Source: Clostridium sp. JN-9
Lineage (GTDB): Bacteria; Bacillota; Clostridia; Clostridiales; Clostridiaceae
DNA length: 64,000 nucleotides
Assembly (NCBI RefSeq): GCF_004103695.1
Contig: NZ_CP035280.1
Span: forward strand, 1,054,001-1,118,000
Reading direction: 5' to 3'
Within the stretch, counting starts at the first letter, position 1, and every line of letters starts with the position of its first letter. This document shows positions 25,941 through 34,763 of the stretch, piece by piece. Under the pieces are notes generated by a model. That model did no database searches. It worked only from the letters and a program-made list of their open reading frames with translations, and was not told where the DNA came from. Position numbers and translations under genes: made by a program.

Positions 25941-26563
25941 GAACAAGGGTGAAATTTTGGATTGGATTAATCATAGCTTCTTTATTTGTTATTACGATAA
26001 TTATAAGTTATGAAAACTACAAAAAATTTGAGAAAGCAAAATATGTATATAACAGGAATTGCTATTACAGAATTGAAAGTACTGTAATAAAGACAGAACA
26101 AATGATAAATGAATTGCAGAAAATTTGTAAAAGCAGCAATGTTTCTAAAGAGAGTATTTTACGACTTAGGTATCTGGAATCATCTATAGGCAGTGAAGTA
26201 ACATACTTAAATTTAGAAGTAGATGATTACCAATGGAAAATAAATAAAATTAATGGGTTTAGTTACAGTTCTGGCATGAGTGGTATGGTTATAGAAGCTT
26301 ATTTTAATTATATTGAAAAAAACTACAACAATGAAAGCTATATAGATTTAAAAAAGGAAGCTGATTCCTTAAAATATATTCTTCAATATTATGAAGGAAT
26401 AAGAAAAGTAATTTATAATGACTCAAATGACACAAATTTTGAAAAGAAGTTTAAAACAGATATAATTGAAAAAGATAGCTGGATTGAAATAGTTTCAAGA
26501 TTAAATAAATTCGAAACAGATTTTAATTACAAAAACAGAAATAAAATTTTAGTAAATTCATAA
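25937..26563 (+). CDS. Membrane-anchored protein, unknown function
   Basis: About 208 residues with an N-terminal helix (FWIGLIIASLFVITIIISY) and then a hydrophilic, probably external, mostly helical region with two Cys near the start. No family recognised. The TTG chosen follows GGGGGGAG by four bases; an ATG five codons earlier overlaps that site. It overlaps the end of the DeoR remnant, so its position may result from a deletion. Confidence 0.55.
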   Translation: MRTRVKFWIGLIIASLFVITIIISYENYKKFEKAKYVYNRNCYYRIESTVIKTEQMINELQKICKSSNVSKESILRLRYLESSIGSEVTYLNLEVDDYQWKINKINGFSYSSGMSGMVIEAYFNYIEKNYNNESYIDLKKEADSLKYILQYYEGIRKVIYNDSNDTNFEKKFKTDIIEKDSWIEIVSRLNKFETDFNYKNRNKILVNS

Positions 26564-26580
26564 AAGATGGAGATACAATT

Positions 26581-27328
26581 ATGAATAAAGATTTATTAGA
26601 AAAAACATTATTATATGTAAAAGAAAAATTTGAGAATGATTATAGCGGTCATGATTATTATCACAGTGTGAGGGTATATAAATTAGCTGCTTCTATGTGT
26701 AAAAAAGAAAATGTTGATTTGGAGATAGTTCAATTAGCATCTCTATTGCATGATGTTGATGATTATAAATTATTTAACGGAAAAGCAGGTTCATGTACAA
26801 ATGCAGAAGCTTTTTTAAAAGAGAATAAAGTATCAGATGCAAAAATAAAGACTATATGCAGTATAATTTCCTCAATATCATATAAAGGAACTGATACAAA
26901 GATTCCTGAAAGCATAGAAGGGAAAATAGTACAGGATGCAGACAGGCTGGATGCTATTGGAGCCATAGGCATTGCAAGGACATTTGCATATGGGGGCAGT
27001 AGAAACAGAAGTATGCATATACCTGGTGAAAAACCACGTGAAAATATGAATTTTCAGGAATATTCTGCTTCAAATGGTACTATATAATTTCATTTAGTAA
27101 ATCGCTATTTAAGCGAGCAAAAATACTGATGTTTCTACAGTTTTTTGAGAAGCTTAAATAGCTGATTTACTTTGAAATCTATTTAGCATAAATCATTTTT
27201 ATGAAAAACTTCTTAAGCTAAAAGATCTGATGAATACGGAAACAGCTAAAAAAATGGCTGAATCCAGACATAAATATATGGAAGATTTCTTATCGGAATT
27301 TTATAGTGAATGGGATGGAATAAAGTAG
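26581..27328 (+). pseudogene. HD-domain phosphohydrolase interrupted by a 103-bp hairpin element
   Basis: The 5' part encodes an HD hydrolase: HDYYHSVRVYKLA (His), LASLLHDVDDYKLF (HD) and KIVQDADRLDAIGAIGIART (Asp). After NGT the frame enters the element and stops within two codons. Removing exactly 27082-27184 rejoins the sequence as [21 protein letters not shown] and onward to [10 protein letters not shown], the normal family C-terminus. The truncated 168-residue product keeps the metal ligands but loses the last helices. Members hydrolyse phosphate esters of nucleotides or related metabolites; substrate unknown. Confidence 0.85.
27082..27184 (+). repeat. 103-bp hairpin element, copy C, inserted in the HD gene
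   Basis: It differs from copy A at five positions. The stem AGTAAATC.GCTATTTAAG / CTTAAATAGC.GATTTACT has 18 pairs and a single bulge. Insertion is precise (GGTACT/AGCATA) with no target duplication, as with single-strand HUH-type transposition. Confidence 0.9.
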
Positions 27329-27507
27329 TTATATTAGATTATATAAATGATAATCGATATCTTCTTGAAAATAGAGTGCAGTCATTCCAGCATGGAGATT
27401 ATCATATAGGAAACATGGTTATTAATGAGAGCAACCAAATTGGTATAATGACTTTGATTTTTATATTCCAAGCTGGTATATTAAACACTTGTAAAATAAA
27501 TAATTGA
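27325..27507 (+). pseudogene. Remnant of an aminoglycoside phosphotransferase-like gene
   Basis: The frame reads [17 protein letters not shown] then FQHGDYHIGNMVI, the Brenner-type HGDxHxxN catalytic motif of APH/choline-kinase folds, and then shifts frame near IGIM. The shifted frame continues DFDFYIPSWYIKH before a stop. The N-terminal half and the C-terminus are missing. Joined directly behind the HD gene remnant by a deletion. Confidence 0.65.
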
Positions 27508-27612
27508 TTGCAAATAAGTTCAAAGTTTGTAATTTACAAAAGAAATGCTCTATGGCTTATTAGTTAAAGCTGTGAACATGTGAATTAAGGAGGAAAGCCA
27601 ATGTCCACACAA

Positions 27613-29104
27613 TTAGAGTTTCCCCAAAATTAATATCTTGAATTAAGGTTATCCTACTAATTCTAGTACCTGAGCCATAATTAGTTGTTGTGTAGTCTTG
27701 GTTTTGGAAACCGGTTTAATAAAATTTTTAATACCAGTATGCGTTTTCTTTAATACTGCATAAATACCATCAGCTAATGCATAATAATTAAAATCAGGTA
27801 TATCATAAATACGCTTAGATATGTTTTGAATGCATATGATTAATGCACTTTCTCCTCTTTTTTCTGAAAGTGTTGCAGCAAAACCTATAATTAAGGTTAG
27901 AAATAAATTCATAGTTCTTATTGAATTTAAACTTCTTACTCTTATATTTTCAAAATCAAACTGCTGTTTTTTAAATCTGAAATATTCTTCTATCTTCCAA
28001 CGTTTAATGTAAACCTTAATTATAGCTAAGGTTAATTTCTTATCATTAGGCTTAATATTGCTGATAAGCATCATAGGTATTTTGCCAAAGCCTCTTATTA
28101 CTACAAGTGTAAGAGGCTTATCAGGTATATCTGGCAATGTTATTTGTATAAAGCTAAATTTGCATTTTTTAGCCCTACCAGCTTTATTGGTGACTATAGT
28201 CGAAAACTTTCCTTTATACTTGTTTGCAAGTTTAAGTATATTCATAACTTTACCATTATGAATAACATTTCTATTGCCTTTTGCTCGAATAACAAAGTTT
28301 TCTTTATTATCTATAAAGTATTCATAAAACTTTCTGCTATCATAACCCCTATCAAGAGCTTTAATGCCCTTATTATTAAAACTTTGTCTAATAAAATTTA
28401 ATCCTTTAAAAGTTTCTTCATTCTCACTTACAAAGCCTTTTTCAATGTTTGAATACATTTTTGAGTACACAGATATAGGCATACTATACTTACTTGTAAG
28501 TGCAGCAATTTCAAGACAATTATATCCATTGACATTGGTTTCACCTGTGCTGCCATCACGTACCTTGCCCATAGCTTCTAAAACTTTACTATTACGTTTT
28601 GTGATTTCAGAACCATCAACGCAAAATACTGTATTGTCATTAATGTATGGTTTTATTTCAGAAATGTAGTTGTTTATTACAACACTTTGTTTATCAAACG
28701 TTCTAAGGTTATTAGAAAGTCTTTCAATGGTTTTCTTTAAAGAGATATCCTCTTTAAGAGCTCTTGATATGCCACTTAAAAGCACAGTCTGGCTTTCTGA
28801 AATTCCATAAATCATCTGTGCAATAAATTTATAATTAGGTCTTGATAAATTTATTGAGATTTTTTTTGAAAAAGTTAATAATTTTCTTTTTATTTGGTAC
28901 GATAATTTGCTATAATTAATCATGAATAAAACATCTCCATCTGCTATTGATTTTTGTTTTGTCGCAAATTCATTATATCAAAACAATGGACTGTTTTATT
29001 CATTTTTTATGCAATTTTATAAATCTGTGGATAGTTTTAAATCTTAAATTTACTTATCCACAGGTTTTATTTAAATAGTCTTTTAAAAAAAGGGGAAACT
29101 CTAA
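27613..29104. mobile_element. IS4-family insertion sequence, copy 2 (1492 bp)
   Basis: Same ends (TTAGAGTTTCCCC / GGGGAAACTCTAA) and same length as copy 1. It is flanked by the 8-bp duplication CCACACAA (27605-27612 and 29105-29112). It is inserted after the fourth codon of the amj gene. The DnaA-box-like inverted pair near the right end is also present. Confidence 0.95.
27649..28923 (-). CDS. IS4-family DDE transposase, copy 2
   Basis: Identical 424-residue product to copy 1, with the same catalytic Asp-Asp-Glu and YREK motifs. It reads away from the amj coding direction, so it provides no obvious sense promoter for the interrupted gene. Confidence 0.95.
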   Translation of the reverse strand: MINYSKLSYQIKRKLLTFSKKISINLSRPNYKFIAQMIYGISESQTVLLSGISRALKEDISLKKTIERLSNNLRTFDKQSVVINNYISEIKPYINDNTVFCVDGSEITKRNSKVLEAMGKVRDGSTGETNVNGYNCLEIAALTSKYSMPISVYSKMYSNIEKGFVSENEETFKGLNFIRQSFNNKGIKALDRGYDSRKFYEYFIDNKENFVIRAKGNRNVIHNGKVMNILKLANKYKGKFSTIVTNKAGRAKKCKFSFIQITLPDIPDKPLTLVVIRGFGKIPMMLISNIKPNDKKLTLAIIKVYIKRWKIEEYFRFKKQQFDFENIRVRSLNSIRTMNLFLTLIIGFAATLSEKRGESALIICIQNISKRIYDIPDFNYYALADGIYAVLKKTHTGIKNFIKPVSKTKTTQQLIMAQVLELVG

Positions 29105-29904
29105 CCACACAAGTATTGCTGGTTTTAATACTTACAGTTATCATTTATATAATTTCAACACTTTCCTATTCTGTAAGGATTGTTGGGGTAAAAACAGGTA
29201 GAATTGCTGTATCTTCAGCAGTATTCAGCATTTTTGCATTAATATCAAGAACTGCCAATAGTATTCAAGCACCACTATTGTCTAAGAAAATTGAGAGCTC
29301 TATAAGAATAGGAAATGCCGAAAATTTATTATATATATTTAGATGGATTTTATTTTCAACAACAGCAGCAACAATTATTGGGGCATTGCTGATGCCAACA
29401 TTTATAAAAATGTTAGGAAAAGCAGTAGAATCGTTTAGTATTAATCGTTCTATTCCTAAATTATTGTTACATGCCTTTTCGAAATCAGGAATAGAGCAGT
29501 TTAAAATTAGTGTTACAAAGCCTAAAAAAGAAAATTTATTACAGTTAAAAAGCTTAAAGATGATTCCCAAAAAGATTATTTTACTTAATGCATTAGCATC
29601 TTCTGCACTTACTGTTGGTTCTTTGGCATCATTGTATGCAGGCTGCTTAAATCCTGAATTGAGAACCACATGCAGTAATTTATCATCCTTGATAACAGGG
29701 ATGGCAACATTACTTATGGTTATATTCATAGACCCATATGTCTCCATATTAACTGACGATGTCATAAAAGGACAATGTACTGAATTACAGTTTAGCAGAT
29801 GCATAATTTTTATTGTTGGAGGATTAATTGCGGGCACTATTTTAGCTCAGTTCCTGTTAGTTCCGGCAGCTGAAGTGATATCTTTTATAGCTCAAGTAAT
29901 TTAG
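29105..29904 (+). pseudogene. amj: Lipid II flippase Amj, separated from its start codon by IS4-family copy 2
   Basis: Rejoining ATGTCCACACAA (27601-27612, after AAGGAGGAAAGCCA) with the sequence after the element gives an uninterrupted protein of about 269 residues starting MSTQVLLVLILTVIIY. The segment SVRIVGVKTGRIAVSSA and ISRTANSIQAPLLSKKI are typical of Amj/DUF2837 membrane proteins, which can replace MurJ in flipping the cell-wall precursor. All coding helices are present, but start codon and binding site are now 1.5 kb away. A TTG four codons into the 3' part has no good binding site, so expression is probably lost. Confidence 0.82.
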
Positions 29905-29952
29905 ATATATCCTTTACCAAAGCTTGCCTATTATTTTGTTAAGGAGAAAACT

Positions 29953-30471
29953 ATGATTAAAATACAGGGGAACCGAATCTATTTAAGAACTTTCAAAAGA
30001 GAAGAATATCATAGGTATTGGAAATCCTATGTTCCTGACACCATTATGGATCCTGATACTTATGTTTATGATAGGGAAAAAGTGGACAAAAACTATGATT
30101 CTATTACAGAAAAGGAGTTATGGTATCCAAGAGTAGGAATATTTTTACCTGAAGGAACTCCCATTGGCATTTTATCTTTCAAAAGAATAAATTATGAAAA
30201 AAGCCAGTGTGAACTTGGTATTGCACTTGCCAATGATAATTATAAAGGATTTGGATATGGAACTGAAGCCATTGAATTAGCTATAAATTATGTATTTAAT
30301 ACATTGAAACTGAAGAAAATATATGCCGATACAATGGGTTCAAATTTAAAAATGCGGAGAATATTTGATAAATTTGGTTTTGAATTTATTAATAAAGAAG
30401 AACATTTTTATGATATGCATGATAGATGGGAGGATAAATTAAACTATGTACTTATAAATCAGGAGAGGTGA
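29953..30471 (+). CDS. GNAT-family N-acetyltransferase, RimJ/RimL-like
   Basis: A 172-residue acetyl-CoA-dependent transferase. The N-terminal IYLRTFKREEYHRYWKSY fits the RimJ/RimL type, and the CoA-binding segment is NDNYKGFGYGTEAIELAINYVF, followed by KKIYADTMGSNLKMRRIFDKFGFEF. Substrate unknown. GAGAAAACT precedes ATG. The next start codon lies only a few bases beyond the stop, so the following genes are probably cotranscribed. Confidence 0.85.
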   Translation: MIKIQGNRIYLRTFKREEYHRYWKSYVPDTIMDPDTYVYDREKVDKNYDSITEKELWYPRVGIFLPEGTPIGILSFKRINYEKSQCELGIALANDNYKGFGYGTEAIELAINYVFNTLKLKKIYADTMGSNLKMRRIFDKFGFEFINKEEHFYDMHDRWEDKLNYVLINQER

Positions 30472-30475
30472 TGAA

Positions 30476-30580
30476 ATGAAGAGAACATTTGCTGACAGAC
30501 CAAGTTGGAAAAGAGTAATTGATAAAAGATTTAAATTAACATATATTGAGAAAAGTAGTAATTTAGTAATGGAGGAAAGT
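30476..30580 (+). pseudogene. Probable N-terminal remnant of a DUF402 protein
   Basis: A good site (GGAGAGGTGATGAA) precedes ATG. The first 25 residues, MKRTFADRPSWKRVIDKRF and a little more, match the start of DUF402 (nucleoside-phosphatase-like) proteins. The rest of that family is missing: the frame runs straight into the next gene's start region. Either a deletion removed the body of the gene, or the peptide is a short extension of the HAD protein that follows in frame. Confidence 0.4.
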
Positions 30581-31219
30581 ATGTATAACTTTATTATATT
30601 TGATATTGATGGTACACTTATTGATACAGAAATTGCAGTTCTTTCATCACTTCAAAAATTAGTATCTGAGGAACTTAATAAAGACATGAGCTTTGATGAT
30701 TTAAAATTTGCACTAGGCATTCCTGGAGAGGTAACTCTTAATAAACTTGGAATAAGAGATATTTTAGGCTGTAACATAAAATGGAACAGATATTTAAAAG
30801 AATATTTTTATCATGTAAAGGTTTTTGATAATATTCAGGAGACTTTAGACAGGCTAAAGGATAAGAACATTACAATTGGCATAGTTACCTCAAAAACAAA
30901 GGAAGAGTTTAAAAATGATTTCTTACCATTTGGATTAGGCAATTATTTTGATATTGTGGTCTGTGCAGATGACACAGAAAAACACAAGCCTGATGCTGAA
31001 CCAATTTTAAAGTTTATTGAATTGGCATGTGCAGACAAATCAAAGACCATATATATTGGAGATACTAAATATGACATGAAGTGTGCATTTAATGCCGATA
31101 TAGATTTTGCACTGGCTTTATGGGGCGCCAAATCATCCGCGGGAATTGATGCAGACTATATTCTTGAAAGCCCTGAACAAATATTACAGCTTGCAGAGCT
31201 GAAAAAATTAAGAAAATAG
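30581..31219 (+). CDS. HAD-superfamily hydrolase, phosphoglycolate phosphatase-like
   Basis: About 212 residues with motif I FDIDGTLIDTE (nucleophile and acid Asp), motif II GIVTSKTKEE, Lys in EKHKPDAEPI, and motif III YIGDTKYDMKCAFNADIDF. The helical cap between motifs I and II is the subfamily I type seen in Gph/PgmB-like enzymes. Substrate unknown. The ATG chosen follows GGAGGAAAGT; an in-frame ATG 35 codons earlier appears to belong to a DUF402 remnant. Confidence 0.85.
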   Translation: MYNFIIFDIDGTLIDTEIAVLSSLQKLVSEELNKDMSFDDLKFALGIPGEVTLNKLGIRDILGCNIKWNRYLKEYFYHVKVFDNIQETLDRLKDKNITIGIVTSKTKEEFKNDFLPFGLGNYFDIVVCADDTEKHKPDAEPILKFIELACADKSKTIYIGDTKYDMKCAFNADIDFALALWGAKSSAGIDADYILESPEQILQLAELKKLRK

Positions 31220-31243
31220 TATTATAACAAGAAGGGGAATATT

Positions 31244-32122
31244 ATGCATGAAACTCAGGTAAAGGGGATATTGTCTGCTGAAAATGGAATGAATATTTAT
31301 AGGGGTTGTACTCATGGATGCATTTACTGTGATTCAAGAAGCACATGTTATCAGATGCATCATGATTTTGAAGATATTGAGGTAAAGTCCAATGCACCAA
31401 GTGTGTTAGAAGATGCTTTACGCAGGAAAAGAAAGAAATGCATTATAGGTACAGGTGCCATGTGTGATCCATATATTCATCTGGAGGAAAAGCTTATGAA
31501 CACCAGAAAGTGCATTGAGCTTATTTATTCATATGGCTTTGGATTGGCTATATTGACCAAGTCTGCAAGGATTTTAAGGGATTTTGATCTGCTTAAAAAA
31601 ATAAATGAAAGCACAAAATGTGTGGTACAGATGACTCTTACCACATATGATGAAGCCTTGTGTAAAATTATAGAACCCAATGTGAGTACTACAAAACAAC
31701 GGTTTGAAGTTCTTAAGATAATGCGTGATAACGGAATTCCAACTGTAGTCTGGTTGAGCCCTATTCTGCCATTTATCAATGATACAGAGGAAAATATCCG
31801 TGGGATTTTGAATTATTGCATTGAGGCAAAAGTGAAGGGTATAATCTGCTTCGGCATGGGACTTACCTTAAGAGAAGGAAACAGAGAGTATTTTTATAAA
31901 AAGCTGGATGAACATTTTCCTGGAATGAAGGCTCGATATATGGATAGGTATAAATATGCATATGAGATACCAAGCCCTAATAATGAGAGGCTAATGAGTT
32001 TATTCAAAAGCACCTGCAAAGCTCATGGTATAATGTGTGACATTGGGGAATGCTTCAATTATCTCCATAAGTTTGAGGAAAAAAATCATCATGAGCAGCT
32101 AATGATTCCCGGACTTGATTAA
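31244..32122 (+). CDS. SPL-family radical SAM protein
   Basis: A 292-residue radical SAM enzyme. The cluster motif CTHGCIYCDSRS (CxxxCxxC) at about residue 23 binds the 4Fe-4S cluster and SAM. The rest (GTGAMCDPYIHLEEKLMNTR, LTKSARILRDFDLL, VVWLSPILPFINDTEEN) matches the group related to spore photoproduct lyase that is widespread in clostridia, not SplB itself. A Cys-bearing C-terminal part (IMCDIGECFNYL) follows. Substrate not known. Start after AAGGGGAATATT. Confidence 0.85.
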   Translation: MHETQVKGILSAENGMNIYRGCTHGCIYCDSRSTCYQMHHDFEDIEVKSNAPSVLEDALRRKRKKCIIGTGAMCDPYIHLEEKLMNTRKCIELIYSYGFGLAILTKSARILRDFDLLKKINESTKCVVQMTLTTYDEALCKIIEPNVSTTKQRFEVLKIMRDNGIPTVVWLSPILPFINDTEENIRGILNYCIEAKVKGIICFGMGLTLREGNREYFYKKLDEHFPGMKARYMDRYKYAYEIPSPNNERLMSLFKSTCKAHGIMCDIGECFNYLHKFEEKNHHEQLMIPGLD

Positions 32123-32123
32123 T

Positions 32124-32252
32124 AATGGTCAATTAGAATTGCATTTTGATTACCAGCCTGAAATTATTACATTAAGTGGTGGATATATTCAGAATGCTGA
32201 ACCTACCATAAAAAATAATATTATAAATATTTCTCAAGGAGCAATAAAATAG
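32124..32252 (+). pseudogene. Short C-terminal gene remnant, family unknown
   Basis: An open frame of 42 codons with no start reads NGQLELHFDYQPEIITLSGG and continues with an INISQGAIK end before TAG. The alternating hydrophobic pattern suggests beta strands. It sits at the left edge of the IS607-type element and may be the tail of a gene lost by deletion. Confidence 0.3.
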
Positions 32253-32321
32253 TTTATAAATTTATATACAAGCATATTCTTACATGATATAATATAGCCG
32301 CCAAAAAAGGAGTGATTATAT

Positions 32322-32795
32322 TTGAGTAAGAACTATAAGCCTAAAGAATTTGCTGAATTATTAAATGTATCAGTTTTAACACTACAACGATGGGATAACG
32401 CAGGAAAATTAAAAGCATTTAGAACACCAACAAATAGGCGGTTTTATACTTATGAACAGTATAAAGAATTTATGGGTATAACATCTTCTGGAAAAAAAGT
32501 AGTTATATATACAAGAGTTTCAACTTCTAATCAGAAAGATGATTTAAAAAATCAAGTTATATTTCTTAAACAATATGCTAATGCAAAAGGAATTATTGTA
32601 GATGAAGTGATAGAAGATTATGGAAGTGGATTGGATTATAATCGTAAAAAATGGAATAAACTTATTGATGAGTGTATGACATCTGTAATCTCAATACTTC
32701 ATGTTTTTAGCTGTAGAATTTATGGTTTAAGAAAGTATAAAAAAGAGATAAAGGAAGATGAAGAAGTTGAAAAAAGCATACAAAACAGAGATTAA
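32322..32795 (+). pseudogene. tnpA: IS607 serine recombinase TnpA with internal deletion
   Basis: The N-terminal MerR-like helix-turn-helix (KPKEFAELLNVSVLTLQRW) and the catalytic Ser region (VVIYTRVSTSNQKDDLKNQ) are present. After KWNKLIDECM the sequence jumps to SVISILHVFSCRIYGLRKYK, the normal family end. About 60 residues of the resolvase domain that usually lie between are missing in frame. The product of 157 residues instead of about 210 is unlikely to recombine. Start is TTG after AAAGGAGTGAT. Confidence 0.8.
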
Positions 32796-33930
32796 ACCAA
32801 CCAAAGAACAGATAATAAAAATTCGTCGGACAATTGGTGTAAGCAGGTTCATATATAACTTCTATATCGCTCATAATAAAGAAGTTTATGAAAAAGAAAA
32901 GAAATTTGTAAGTGGCATGGATTTTTCAAGGTGGCTTAATAATGAGTATATACCTAATAATCAAGATAAAGTATGGATTAAAAAAGTATCTTCCAAAGCA
33001 GTTAAACAGGCCATTATGAATGGAGAAAAAGCTTTTAAGAAGTTCTTCAAAGGTGAAGCTGGCTTCCCAAAATTCAAGAAAAAGAAAAATCAAGATATTA
33101 AAGCCTACTTTCCTAAAAACAATGAAACAGACTGGACTATTGAAAGGCATAGAATTAAAATACCAACTTTAGGCTGGATTGGGCTCAAAGAATACAGCTA
33201 TATACCAGCTAATGGCAGAATAACAAGTGGAACAGTAAGTCAAAAAGCTGATAGATATTATGTCTCTGTATTAGTTGATGAAGATATAAAGATTAATAAT
33301 AAACGTTGTTCTGAAGGAATAGGGGTGGATTTGGGACTCAAAGATTTTGCAATTTGCAGTAATGGAATAACTAAGAAGAATATTAATAAAACTAAAACAG
33401 TTAAAAAAGCAGAAAAGAAACTAAAACGTGAGCAAAGAAAACTTTCAAGGAAATATGAAAGCTTGAAATTAAGAAATAAGAAAGAGAAAGGAGAAGCTAC
33501 TCGTCAGAATATCCAAAAACAAATAGTCAAGGTACAAAAACTTCATCAAAGACTTACAAATATTAGAACTGATTATATTAATAAAACAGTAAGTGAATTA
33601 ATAAAGCAAAAACCACGCTTTATTACCATAGAAGATTTAAATGTAAGAGGAATGATGAAGAATAGACATTTAGCAAAGGCAGTTGCACAGCAAAAGTTTT
33701 ATGAATTTAGAATTAAACTTATTTCAAAAGCAAAACAAAATAATATAGAAATAAGAATAGTTGATAGATTCTATCCAAGTAGTAAAACCTGCAGTTGCTG
33801 CGGAAAGATTAAGAAAGATTTAAAACTATCAGATAGGGTGTATAAATGTGATAATTGCAATACTTCTATTGATAGAGATTTAAATGCTTCAATCAATTTA
33901 GCTAATGCTAAAGAATATAAGATAGCTTAA
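32758..33930 (+). CDS. tnpB: TnpB RNA-guided nuclease of the IS607-type element
   Basis: A 390-residue protein with N-terminal KKAYKTEIKPTKEQ typical of TnpB. RuvC-I is GVDLGLKDFAICS (Asp), RuvC-II TIEDLNVRGMMKN (Glu) and RuvC-III SIDRDLNASINLA (Asp). A zinc finger CSCCG...CDNC sits between II and III. All catalytic residues are present. TnpB proteins are guided by an omega RNA from the element's right end and cut DNA lacking the element. It overlaps the end of tnpA. With the recombinase broken, it is an immobile guide nuclease or a relic. Confidence 0.93.
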   Translation: MKKLKKAYKTEIKPTKEQIIKIRRTIGVSRFIYNFYIAHNKEVYEKEKKFVSGMDFSRWLNNEYIPNNQDKVWIKKVSSKAVKQAIMNGEKAFKKFFKGEAGFPKFKKKKNQDIKAYFPKNNETDWTIERHRIKIPTLGWIGLKEYSYIPANGRITSGTVSQKADRYYVSVLVDEDIKINNKRCSEGIGVDLGLKDFAICSNGITKKNINKTKTVKKAEKKLKREQRKLSRKYESLKLRNKKEKGEATRQNIQKQIVKVQKLHQRLTNIRTDYINKTVSELIKQKPRFITIEDLNVRGMMKNRHLAKAVAQQKFYEFRIKLISKAKQNNIEIRIVDRFYPSSKTCSCCGKIKKDLKLSDRVYKCDNCNTSIDRDLNASINLANAKEYKIA

Positions 33931-34060
33931 TTAAACAAGCGCTTATATGTGTACCGAAGGCTATTTCGGGAATTTACGCCTGTGGAGTGCTATACAAACT
34001 GTAGTAGCTTAGGCAAGGCAGGGTACAATGAAACAGGAATTATCTCAGTATGGATACATT
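33850..34060 (+). ncRNA. Probable omega RNA (TnpB guide scaffold), extent approximate
   Basis: The stretch from the end of tnpB through the non-coding segment with TACGCCTGTGGAGTG and TAGCTTAGGCAAGGCAG has the position and GC-rich, structured look of TnpB guide scaffolds at IS605/IS607 right ends. The guide would be the sequence just past the element's right end. Position and family knowledge support it; the ends are inferred. Confidence 0.45.
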
Positions 34061-34294
34061 TGACCATATTTTGAGTAGCAGAAGGTACTCAAATATATTT
34101 TATAGATTGTAAATGGAAGGAAGGAACTGTGACATATGTTGTTGTAGTTCAAATAAAGGATCTGTAGCATTAGCGGTTAAAACTGCTGATGCAAAACTCC
34201 CTTTTAAGTCAGCAGCAAAAACTGTTCCTGTTATGTCAGGGTTCATTAGGTATGTTATAATTTAGTAAATATAATATAAGCGGGGGAATTATTA
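34061..34294 (+). other. Gap with gene debris upstream of the pyrophosphatase-like gene
   Basis: One frame reads IYFIDCKWKEGTVTYVVV to a stop; another reads VALAVKTADAKLPFKSAAKT. Neither has a start or a recognisable family. These look like remnants of a deleted gene. The last 40 bp contain the binding site GCGGGGGAATT of the next gene. Confidence 0.3.
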
Positions 34295-34642
34295 ATGGAA
34301 TACAATTTAGAATTCTGGAATGCCCTTGATAATTTTGTGCAGCAGTCGGAGATTGTTATTGATAGGCCTAAAGGATCAGTGCATCCAAATTTTCACGATT
34401 TTTTTTATGAAGTTGATTATGGTTATTTAAAAAATACGAAATCAATGGATGGCGGCGGCATTGATGTGTGGAGAGGAACAGACAAGGAACAAAAAGTGGA
34501 TGCAATAATGTGTACATTGGATTTAAAGAAAAGGGATTCAGAGATCAAAATACTAATTGGATGTACTGAAAAGGAAAAACAAAAAATTTTTCATACTCAT
34601 AATGACAAACCAAATATGAAGGGAATTTTAATTAGGAGATAA
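34295..34642 (+). CDS. Inorganic pyrophosphatase-like protein
   Basis: A 115-residue protein with the segments IVIDRPKGSVHPNF, VDYGYLKNTKSMDGGGIDVW and IKILIGCTEKEKQ, recognisable as the short clostridial relatives of type I inorganic pyrophosphatase. The Asp-rich catalytic motif of true pyrophosphatases is reduced to DGGGIDVW, so PPi hydrolysis is uncertain. Start after GCGGGGGAATTATTA. Length is close to family members of this short type. Confidence 0.7.
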   Translation: MEYNLEFWNALDNFVQQSEIVIDRPKGSVHPNFHDFFYEVDYGYLKNTKSMDGGGIDVWRGTDKEQKVDAIMCTLDLKKRDSEIKILIGCTEKEKQKIFHTHNDKPNMKGILIRR

Positions 34643-34646
34643 CTGT

Positions 34647-34742
34647 TTAGATGCCTCCATAAATGAGGTAGTATTAAATGCAATGCAGGCATTAGGACTT
34701 CCAAAATTTCTAATGGATTTAAAAAAAATTTTAAAAATATAG
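34647..34742 (+). pseudogene. Short C-terminal remnant of an unidentified gene
   Basis: Thirty-one open codons read LDASINEVVLNAMQALGLPK then FLMDLKKILKI and stop. There is no start codon. The leftover is helical in character, and the parent family is not identified. Confidence 0.3.
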
Positions 34743-34763
34743 AAATGATAGGGGGAAATTAAC

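Larger units (their letters stand above)
32290..34060 (+). mobile_element. IS607-type element (boundaries approximate)
   Basis: A serine-recombinase gene remnant and an intact tnpB overlap in the usual IS607 order. The family makes no target duplication and has no inverted repeats, so the ends cannot be fixed from sequence. The left end lies before the TnpA binding site, and the right end is probably near the GAAACAGGAATTATCTC segment. Confidence 0.65.
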
